NCBI GenBank assembly: GCA_023458835.1
Contig: JAEWWY010000064.1
Coordinates: 1 to 20,933 of the forward strand
From: Bacillota bacterium
Lineage (GTDB): Bacteria; Bacillota; Clostridia; Christensenellales; Aristaeellaceae
Reading direction: 5' to 3'
Length of the DNA stretch: 20,933 nt
Shown: positions 16,001 to 20,933 of the stretch, in pieces
Numbering within the stretch: the stretch's first letter is position 1
How the letters are laid out: the number at the start of each line of letters is the position of its first letter
Program-made: the position numbers and the translations under genes
The notes under the pieces: generated by a model
What the model saw: only the letters and a program-made list of their open reading frames with translations
Told to the model about the DNA's origin: nothing
Databases searched by the model: none

Positions 16001-16041
16001 CGAAAAAGTGTTTTCGACCGGTTGGTCCATGGCTTTTTCAT
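13033..16041 (-). CDS. Membrane Cache-PAS-GGDEF-EAL c-di-GMP signalling protein
   Basis: This 1002-residue bifunctional c-di-GMP protein has TM1 at about 17-40 and an extracytoplasmic double-Cache-like sensor at about 45-378. TM2 (about 380-402) is followed by a HAMP-like linker and then a PAS-like region (about 462-558). The GGDEF domain contains DMDNLKYINDTYGH (606-619) and the active-site variant RRSGDEF (645-651), with no RxxD inhibitory site at the usual place. The EAL domain has EML at 777-779, LEIAQ with E865, DDFG (D894/D895), K915 and AEGVE (E951). The usual FIN asparagine is His836, and KID reads KIG, so phosphodiesterase activity is uncertain. Start 16041 has GGAGG seven bases upstream. 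The gene follows a binding-lipoprotein gene by 13 bases, suggesting that protein feeds ligand to the Cache domain. Confidence 0.93.
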   Translation of the reverse strand: MKKPWTNRSKTLFRKLLIQFTFTVLLQTALFAALFLFSGILPRMEENAYSLLSQRTKSRADALINIMTQRWSRLDSVKNRIVDHVEALLSQKNVSWTDVHTSAALNEELVTALAPDLITMLRNNGVTGAFLVLDGAGVQNHTAQEVRAGLYLRDLDPNNDTAYAFTGSDLLMERGLSSISKSLNIPLDSYWSAGFRFSQDGSLPNEQFYFQPFRAALEIRAPDDSAYGYWSPLFSLSGSDGQVISYSMPLIASDGAVFGVLGVDLTDTYLYSFLGYNELWEDKTGSYCLAITEDGGQSYRPVLVSGISYRRFFSPGSTLYSSGDAGSRVIRLKDGAGQSAMLASVENLHLYNANTPFAKQQWVLIGMVEKGVLLSFSSQVMRMVIWALLFALLLGILGSAFSSRLITRPIILLASELKKSNPEETINLQKLNISEIDQLTDSIEDLSSAVAESASKIQKIIAMTGARIGVFEYAQNARSVFLSRSLFELMGWLPCEGDFGYLDVHSFHQRMALLDKAREPGEKDIYRMVQDQAEWWIQIRTVYEGERVLGAVMDVTREMQEKQKLAYERDYDVLTSLFNRRGFIEHGGKLLLDPKEAKVCALVMWDMDNLKYINDTYGHKTGDEYIQAFAQCLQNGKRGNVMAARRSGDEFYALVYGYENREAAMDVILNICQRIARTTILLPSGIPYRLRASCGVAWYPYDATILEDLVRYADFAMYQAKHTRKGELQEFNRLLFDGNEVLLNGQEALDNLIEQALIDYAMQPILNVKTGQVFGYEMLMRPRGNDFSGPRDVLRLARSHAQLCRVERLTWFGAMQTFVNCVQIGSISPESRVFIHSIPSCSINATDLNSFETQFRPYLKQIVLEIAQGDPSSEGFLRDKMLLTDRWEAMVAIDDFGSNDTGDVMLTALSPHLVKIGMSVVRNIDTDKERQQMLAGIIGICRERNIQVIAEGVETREEMETLIACGVDYLQGYYISLPSMPPLMPSREVIGQVMDALQRLPL

Positions 16042-16054
16042 GCTTCGTCCTCCA

Positions 16055-17539
16055 TTATTCTACCATGAACCGCGGACCGTTCTCCTGCGGGCGAAGCCCG
16101 ATGACCAGTTCCAGATGCCGTACCAAAGTAAAGTACCATTGATGGAAATTTGCAGTCGTGTCAAATTCGGCTACCGCTTCCTCTCTGGTACGGCCTTCGG
16201 CAATTCGTTCCAGCACCTTCAGCCTGTCCCCGGCAGCTTTTGACTGCAAACGCGTTTCCAAAATAGTCCTGGCCTCGCCTCCGCTCTGGAAGGGCTTGCC
16301 TGCAAACAAAGCATAGGTCTGCGTCATGCTTTGTCCAACCCGCAGCACATCGCGGACGACAGGGCTTTTTTCATCCATGGGGGAGCTTTTCTGTGCCTCA
16401 TCCTCCGGGACCGTCTTTTTGACGGAAAGATACCCTGATGAGCTGGAGAAAACCTCGTTCTGTTCCTGATCTGTGAACCATTTGAGAAAAGTGACGGCCG
16501 CCGCCTCCGTTTGGGGATTTGATTTGACAACAGCCATCCCGGCGCCTTGCTGCACGGCATAAGGTTTCTTTCCCTCAAAGTTGGGTACGGGGTATGCCTT
16601 GGCCTCGATGGGATATGTGCTGCCGTCGGCCAGCGTGACTTCCGTGGGGAAGTAGGCGGCGCTGGAGGTAGACCCTACAAAGGCGATCAGGTCGCCTGTC
16701 TTTACATCATCGGAACGAAACCTGCCGAAGGAAGCAAAATAACCGTTGATATAGGGTACGTAGTAATGATCCCAAAGGCGGCGCATAAGCTCCATGTCTG
16801 CATTCAGGGATACGGTTTCGCCAGAAACGGTAAACAGTTCCTTTCCCAATTGGGCAGCTCCGACCAACAGATAATTGGCCAGCGCATCCCGCCCGAAAAA
16901 TGCCTTGCCATCCTCCGGTTTTTCCGTCAGACTGTCGGTCCAGCGGTAATATGCTTCCGCCAGGCGAATGACGCCCTCCCATGTCGCAAGGTCAGATTCC
17001 TTGGAATCTGTGGCGATGGCAAACCGCTGCCAGTCTGTGTGATTGAGAAGCAGCACCTCGGTAGCCTTGGCAATAGGAAAAATGTACAGGCCGCCATCGC
17101 CGTACAGGTCGCCTTCCTCCAGATAATACTCCAAGTATTCGGCCCTTTCGGCATCGGTCAGATAGTTGCCGATATCAGCCACCATGTTTTGCATGGCTGC
17201 CTGATAGACGGTATCCGCATAGGCGGCAAACACATCCGGCGCTTCCTGCGTGCCTACCTTGTGCGCCAGCGAGTCCAGCGTCTTCTTGGCTAGCTCGCTG
17301 ATGGAGCCCTGGTTCAAAGCCTCTACTACGATGTTGTTTTTCTCGCCAACCGTTTCGTTGAACCGTGAAACCAACTGGTCAAAAATCTGCTTTTGAACGC
17401 CGTTGTAATAGTGCCATATGCGCACAGGGGTGGGCGCGCCTCTGTTTGCTTGCGGCTTGGAGGTGGAGCAGGAGACATTGCTGAAGGCCGTGAGAAGGCA
17501 AATGGCCGCTAAAAGGAATTTCTTCACGCCGTTTTTCAT
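16055..17539 (-). CDS. Family-1-type extracellular solute-binding lipoprotein (no permeases nearby)
   Basis: This 494-residue exported protein has the fold signature of sugar-type (SBP_bac_1) binding proteins. The signal sequence (KKFLLAAICLLTAFSNVSC) has Cys24 as the probable lipidation site, though the lipobox (NVSC) is loose. PVRIWHYYNG with FDQLVSRFNE opens the mature protein. APDVFAAYADTVYQAA lies around residues 100-115, and the typical AVQQGAGMAVVKSN plus AAAVTFLKWFTDQEQN is near 330-365. ATPase or permease genes are absent on either side; the next gene is the GGDEF-EAL receptor 13 bases downstream. A sensory role is therefore more likely than transport. Start 17539 has AAGGAG seven bases upstream. 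The ligand is unknown. Confidence 0.88.
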   Translation of the reverse strand: MKNGVKKFLLAAICLLTAFSNVSCSTSKPQANRGAPTPVRIWHYYNGVQKQIFDQLVSRFNETVGEKNNIVVEALNQGSISELAKKTLDSLAHKVGTQEAPDVFAAYADTVYQAAMQNMVADIGNYLTDAERAEYLEYYLEEGDLYGDGGLYIFPIAKATEVLLLNHTDWQRFAIATDSKESDLATWEGVIRLAEAYYRWTDSLTEKPEDGKAFFGRDALANYLLVGAAQLGKELFTVSGETVSLNADMELMRRLWDHYYVPYINGYFASFGRFRSDDVKTGDLIAFVGSTSSAAYFPTEVTLADGSTYPIEAKAYPVPNFEGKKPYAVQQGAGMAVVKSNPQTEAAAVTFLKWFTDQEQNEVFSSSSGYLSVKKTVPEDEAQKSSPMDEKSPVVRDVLRVGQSMTQTYALFAGKPFQSGGEARTILETRLQSKAAGDRLKVLERIAEGRTREEAVAEFDTTANFHQWYFTLVRHLELVIGLRPQENGPRFMVE

Positions 17540-17614
17540 GCTGGGGCTCCTTTTGTATCGAAATCAAAGAAAGAATGATGGCGGAAAATGAACATATTGC
17601 GCGACAATAGCTAT

Positions 17615-17643
17615 ATTATAGCAATTGTTTCCAGTCAAATCAA
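17615..17643 (-). promoter_or_regulatory. SigA-type promoter for the binding-lipoprotein/GGDEF-EAL pair
   Basis: Minus-strand TTGATT (17643-17638), 17-base spacer, perfect TATAAT (17620-17615). Predicted start near 17608 leaves a leader of about 70 bases before the 17539 ATG. A second possible -35 (TTGACT) overlaps it five bases further down. Confidence 0.75.
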
Positions 17644-17667
17644 GATAGGATGGAATAAATAAGTAGG

Positions 17668-17683
17668 ATATATTGCAATATAT
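17668..17683. promoter_or_regulatory. 16-base perfect palindrome (operator candidate)
   Basis: ATATATTGCAATATAT reads the same on both strands. It lies about 25 bases upstream of the -35 box of the sensory pair and just downstream of asnB. It could be an operator or AT-rich upstream element; an A+T-rich palindrome may also arise by chance. Confidence 0.4.
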
Positions 17684-17689
17684 TCAATA

Positions 17690-17713
17690 GCCGGGGGAAG
17701 CATCTCCTCCGGC
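17690..17713 (-). terminator. Stem-loop after asnB, probable weak terminator
   Basis: On the minus strand GCCGG-A-GGA pairs with TCC-C-CCGGC around a six-base loop (one A-C mismatch), 14 bases past the asnB stop. The following sequence is A+T-rich (TATTGAATATATTG) but lacks a clean T-run. Confidence 0.5.
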
Positions 17714-17727
17714 CATCTTGATGGTCT

Positions 17728-19560
17728 TTATACCAACTGCACCTTGTATTTTTGCAGCCAGTAATCCATTTGCAAAAAGTAAGCGATGGTCTGCGGCCTG
17801 GTCATCAACTGGCCGTACCAGGGCCAGGGCTGCCGGTCAGCGAGCAGCTTGTGCAGGCTGTCCCGTTTGATCAATTGGAAGATCGGCGCATCCTTACGCT
17901 GAAGCAGCTCCATCAAAAGCTTGGAAACAGCCGCCTCATAAGCCGGATGATAGGTCTTGGGGTAGGGGCTCTTTTTGCGCCAAAGGACTTCCGGGGGCAA
18001 AACATCCGCCATGGCCTTTCGCAGAAGGCTTTTCTCCACGCCGTCTTCATACTTCATCTCCCAGGGTACGGAATACAGATATTCCGCAATGCGAAAGTCG
18101 CAATAAGGAACCCGTACCTCCAGGCCGCTGTACATGCTCATCCTGTCCTTCCTGTCCAGCAATACTTGCATAAACCAGTCCAGGTTCAGCTTCATCATTT
18201 CCTTCATCCGCGCTTCGCCGGAGGAGGTTCCCGGCAGTTTTGAGGCACGGGCGCATGTTTTTTCATACCTGGCCTGTACATACCGCTCCACCGGGAAATT
18301 CTCTGCAAAATCATCATGAAGGAAGCTGATCCTGTAGGCGGTGGATTGAGCCCAGGGGAAGCCGTCTTGCAGCCGGACATCAGGATCGGTATACCAAGGA
18401 TAGCCGCCGAATATTTCATCGGCGCATTCTCCGGACAAAGCCACGGTGCCCCACTTTTTGATTTCCCGGCAGAACAGCAAAAGCGACGCATCCACATCCG
18501 CCATGCCGGGCAAGTCCCTGGCGTCAACGGCCTCAAACAATGCCTGCGTCAATTCCGGCGTATCCACCACCACATTGTGGTGCACAGCCATAAGCGCATC
18601 GTTCATCAGGCTGATATATCTCTCATCGCTGTTCGGCTGGAATTTTCCCGCTTGAAAGTATTGCTCATTATCCTTGAAGGCGATGGAGAACGTGTGAAGC
18701 TGCTGGCCTTTCTTTGAAAAATGCCGATCCGCCAAAGCGGAAATAATACTGGAATCCAGCCCTCCCGACAGGAAGGTGCATACAGGCACATCCGATACCA
18801 ACTGCCGGATGATGGCATCTGTCACAAGCTCCCGGACCTTTTCCACCGTTTGCGAAAATGTGTCGGTATGCGGCCTGTCCGTAAGCTCCCAGTAGGTGTG
18901 AAGGCGCAGCCGGTCCTTATCAAGAAGCCCGCATTGCCCGGCCTTCAGTTCCCGCACATCCTGAAAAACACCGCAGCCGGGCGTTCTGCCGGGGCCCAGC
19001 AGCATGATCTCCGCCACACCGTTTTCATCAAGCCTGGGCTCTGCCAGCGGGTGGCATAACAGCGCTTTGAGCTCCGAGGCAAACAGGAAGACACCGTTTT
19101 TTGAGAAATAAAAAAATGGTTTGACGCCGATGCGGTCTCTGGCGATAAACAGCGTTTGCTCTTGTTCTTTCCATATGGCGAAGGCAAAGATGCCGTTGAA
19201 CCTGCTCACGCAATCCTCGCCCCAGGCCATGTATGCCTTGAGCAGTACTTCCGTATCCGAATGGCCGGCGAAGGTATAGCCCAGCGCCATAAGGTCCGCC
19301 CTGATCTCTTCCGTGTTATAAAGCTCTCCGTTGTATACCAAGATAAAGGTCTCATTCCCCTGGGAAAAACGCATAGGCTGGCAGCCGTTTTCCAAATCAA
19401 TGACCGCAAGCCGTGTATGCGCAAGCCCGGCTTGCGGCGTTACGTAAAGCCCCTCCTGGTCCGGCCCGCGCCGGGCCAGTGACCGCTGCATGGCGGACAG
19501 GAAATCCCCATCCTCCCGCACATCCCGGATCCAGCTAATCTCCCCCGCGATCCCGCACAT
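17728..19560 (-). CDS. asnB: Asparagine synthetase (glutamine-hydrolysing)
   Basis: This 610-residue enzyme makes asparagine from aspartate, ATP and glutamine in the cytoplasm. After Met removal, Cys2 of MCGIAG is the glutaminase nucleophile. R50 in AHTRLAVID, NGE at 77-79 and D102 in HSDTE complete the N-terminal glutaminase site. The synthetase domain carries the pyrophosphate loop SGGLDSS (265-271), then ALSGECADEIFGGYPW and, further on, LEVRVPYCD. The length is close to Bacillus-type AsnB/AsnO proteins and longer than E. coli AsnB. The frame is open to 19683, but the start must be 19560 because Cys2 has to be N-terminal; GAGGTG lies six bases upstream. It is transcribed alone, divergent from the SDR gene, and no amino-acid operon surrounds it. 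Confidence 0.95.
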   Translation of the reverse strand: MCGIAGEISWIRDVREDGDFLSAMQRSLARRGPDQEGLYVTPQAGLAHTRLAVIDLENGCQPMRFSQGNETFILVYNGELYNTEEIRADLMALGYTFAGHSDTEVLLKAYMAWGEDCVSRFNGIFAFAIWKEQEQTLFIARDRIGVKPFFYFSKNGVFLFASELKALLCHPLAEPRLDENGVAEIMLLGPGRTPGCGVFQDVRELKAGQCGLLDKDRLRLHTYWELTDRPHTDTFSQTVEKVRELVTDAIIRQLVSDVPVCTFLSGGLDSSIISALADRHFSKKGQQLHTFSIAFKDNEQYFQAGKFQPNSDERYISLMNDALMAVHHNVVVDTPELTQALFEAVDARDLPGMADVDASLLLFCREIKKWGTVALSGECADEIFGGYPWYTDPDVRLQDGFPWAQSTAYRISFLHDDFAENFPVERYVQARYEKTCARASKLPGTSSGEARMKEMMKLNLDWFMQVLLDRKDRMSMYSGLEVRVPYCDFRIAEYLYSVPWEMKYEDGVEKSLLRKAMADVLPPEVLWRKKSPYPKTYHPAYEAAVSKLLMELLQRKDAPIFQLIKRDSLHKLLADRQPWPWYGQLMTRPQTIAYFLQMDYWLQKYKVQLV

Positions 19561-19751
19561 ATCCTTCACCTCAAAAAAGGGCGATTCCATCTTCCTGTGG
19601 GAACGCCCATGTTCGCTTTCACCATATGCCGCCCGGGAACAGAAGGTGATTTGGGGTGAACGCATGATTCGGCACGTTGTCAAGGAAATGTTGCAAAATG
19701 TGAAGAATTGTACAGTGTTTTAGCGTAATTCCGGCAAGAATTGAATAAAAC

Positions 19752-19780
19752 TTGCATATGAACAGAATGTGAAGTATAAT
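19752..19780 (+). promoter_or_regulatory. SigA-type promoter for the SDR/AMP-ligase operon
   Basis: TTGCAT (19752-19757), 17 bases, perfect TATAAT (19775-19780). Predicted start near 19787, about 37 bases before the ATA taken as the start codon. The position confirms that translation should begin close to 19824. Confidence 0.8.
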
Positions 19781-19810
19781 TTTCCCGTATGCCCGAGAGT
19801 ATGGGAGGAT

Positions 19811-19817
19811 AGGAGGG
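19811..19817 (+). promoter_or_regulatory. Ribosome binding site that points to an AUA start
   Basis: AGGAGGG ends six bases before the codon ATA at 19824. No ATG, GTG or TTG lies in this frame between the upstream stop (19770-19772) and TTG at 19866, which is 48 bases past this strong site. Confidence 0.7.
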
Positions 19818-19823
19818 AGCAGC

Positions 19824-20693
19824 ATAGGAAAAGGCGTTGTATGGATTACCGGCGCTTCCAGCGGTTTGGGCCGGCATACCGCTTTGGCTCTACACCATGC
19901 GGGCTTTGATGTCATAGCTGGTGCACGTTCCTTCGCGCCTTGCGCACTGCCGGGAGACGACGGTATCTACCGTCTGCCTCTGGACGTAACCGACACGGAA
20001 AGCATCCGCCGTTTTATGCAAGATGCGTTGCATATTTTTTCAAAGGTGGATGCATTGGTCAATTGTGCCGGCATGCTTGTGCTGGGTTCTTGCGAGGAAA
20101 CATCCGCGGATGAATATCAAAACGTAATGAAAACAAACTTCCTTGGGACGGTGGCCATGGTGAGGGCCGCGCTGCCGCTTATGCGTAAGCAGCACACCGG
20201 CAGGATCATCAATTTCTCTTCTATCAACGGCCTTTTGGGCATTCCTTTCCAAAGTGCTTATACCGCCAGCAAACATGCCATTGAGGGATACACCGAATGC
20301 CTTGCCATGGAAGTGGCGCCTTTTGGCATACAGGTTTGTCTGGTGGAGCCGGGAGACCACCGCGGAGGATCGGCGGCCTACCGGCGCCGGGCGGAAGCAG
20401 TAAACGCGGATTCCCCTTATGATGTCAACTTCCGCAGGGGTACCGCCACCATTGCCCGCGATGAGGAAAATGGCAGCGATCCCGACAGGCTGGGGGACAA
20501 GGTAGCACACCTTCTTCAAAGGCGAAGAATGCCCCTGCGCAAGCGGGTGGCCAAATTTGACCAGCACCTGGCAGTCATTCTTCATTCATTCATTCCTGCC
20601 AGGATGATGCAATTCATTCTTACGCAATACTATCTGGGAAAAGGAGTTTCGGCGCATGAAGAAAAAAAGGAGTCTCATACTGGAGCACAGTGA
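19824..20693 (+). CDS. Short-chain dehydrogenase/reductase (SDR), apparent ATA start
   Basis: This 289-residue (from ATA) cytoplasmic NAD(P)-dependent oxidoreductase of the classical SDR type has the nucleotide-binding motif TGASSGLG at residues 9-16 and NCAG around 80. The catalytic residues are S133 (INFSS), Y146 and K150 (YTASK), with the family's VEPG after them. The substrate is unknown. The Rossmann motif lies upstream of the first ordinary start codon (TTG 19866, residue 15), so starting there would delete most of the TGASSGLG cofactor motif. The ATA at 19824, six bases after AGGAGGG, is the best start. A G-to-A change of an ancestral ATG, or a sequence error, would explain it. The next gene overlaps the last 38 bases, implying coupled translation with an AMP-forming ligase. 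Confidence 0.85.
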   Translation: MGKGVVWITGASSGLGRHTALALHHAGFDVIAGARSFAPCALPGDDGIYRLPLDVTDTESIRRFMQDALHIFSKVDALVNCAGMLVLGSCEETSADEYQNVMKTNFLGTVAMVRAALPLMRKQHTGRIINFSSINGLLGIPFQSAYTASKHAIEGYTECLAMEVAPFGIQVCLVEPGDHRGGSAAYRRRAEAVNADSPYDVNFRRGTATIARDEENGSDPDRLGDKVAHLLQRRRMPLRKRVAKFDQHLAVILHSFIPARMMQFILTQYYLGKGVSAHEEKKESHTGAQ

Positions 20694-20933
20694 TGCGCTC
20701 CGCAAAGACATGACCCTTTCCAACTTGTTCCGCCTGACCTGCTCCTATGGAGATGTTCCCGCAGCGCTGTATCTGGAAGACGGCAATGAGGTAAGCATCA
20801 CCTTCTCGCAGTACGAACAGCAGGCGAAAGCATATGCGGCCTATTTGATGAAGCATTTCGGCGGCGGCAAAAAAGAGAAATTTGCGGCCATCGCCATGGA
20901 TACATGCCCGGAATGGTTTCCTGCCTTCTGGGG
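20656..20933 (+). CDS. AMP-binding synthetase/ligase (partial, N-terminus)
   Basis: The first 92 codons of a protein run off the right edge. It reads MKKKRSLILEHSDALRKDMT, then VPAALYLEDGNEVSITFSQYEQQAKAYAAYL and EKFAAIAMDTCPEWFPAFWG. The pattern (activated-substrate loading followed by a tY-x-e-L-like segment and an 'a-i-x-n-xx-e-w/f' strand) is that of the acyl-CoA synthetase/AMP-forming ligase N-terminal domain. The diagnostic P-loop and core motifs lie beyond the window, so the substrate class (fatty acid, amino acid or other acid) is open. AAGGAG is nine bases before ATG 20656, which lies inside the SDR gene in another frame; ATG 20711 is a weaker alternative start. Together with the SDR it suggests an acid-activation and reduction pathway. 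Confidence 0.75.
   Translation, partial: MKKKRSLILEHSDALRKDMTLSNLFRLTCSYGDVPAALYLEDGNEVSITFSQYEQQAKAYAAYLMKHFGGGKKEKFAAIAMDTCPEWFPAFW

Noticed and set aside
19561..19683. N-terminal extension of asnB to 19683
   Set aside because: The glutaminase nucleophile must be Cys2, so the protein starts at 19560.
19866..20693. TTG at 19866 as the SDR start
   Set aside because: It has no nearby ribosome binding site and removes most of the TGASSGLG cofactor-binding motif, while AGGAGGG and the promoter lie well upstream.
1..20933. CRISPR arrays, insertion sequences, tRNA/rRNA genes, phage or integrase genes
   Set aside because: No repeat-spacer pattern, transposase-like protein, terminal inverted repeats or RNA-gene signature was seen by eye on either strand.

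Overview
The window looks like chromosomal DNA of an anaerobic, Clostridia-type Bacillota. The signs are strong purine-rich ribosome binding sites (AGGAGG-type) before nearly every gene, good SigA-type promoters, TTG/GTG starts, G+C-leaning coding sequence with A+T-rich gaps, and many ABC importers with loose solute-binding proteins. This assignment is an inference from style; no taxonomic marker gene is present.

Left half (1-6507, minus strand): a GH3 beta-glucosidase-type enzyme is followed by a complete-looking family-5 (peptide/nickel/oligosaccharide) ABC importer: binding protein, OppD-like ATPase, OppF-like ATPase, then a DppB-like permease that runs off the left edge. The binding protein has its own promoter in the 90-base gap after GH3, and a strong stem-loop lies between it and the ATPases. 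Middle (6508-7142): a divergent regulatory region with a near-consensus promoter, a roughly 190-base leader and repeated operator-like words. Right of it (7143-12965, plus strand): a second family-5 importer (binding protein, DppB-like permease, DppC-like permease with an unusual charged helical insert, and two ATPases), ending in a bidirectional terminator. The co-localised GH3 enzyme suggests that at least one importer carries beta-linked oligosaccharides rather than peptides, with hydrolysis in the cytoplasm.

Next (13033-17539, minus strand) is a two-gene sensory pair: a family-1 binding lipoprotein without permeases and, 13 bases downstream, a 1002-residue membrane Cache-PAS-GGDEF-EAL protein. 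It could be a c-di-GMP circuit that reads an extracellular solute. Then comes asparagine synthetase asnB (minus strand). Divergent from asnB is an SDR oxidoreductase whose only sensible start codon is AUA, overlapped by the first 92 codons of an AMP-binding synthetase that runs off the right edge.

The most unusual signals are: the missing standard start codon of the SDR gene; a hairpin-plus-loop-complement (possible pseudoknot) between binding protein and permease in the right-hand importer; the long structured leader of that operon; the inserted domain in its DppC-like permease; a Q-loop Gln-to-Leu change in its last ATPase; and the binding protein/c-di-GMP pair.
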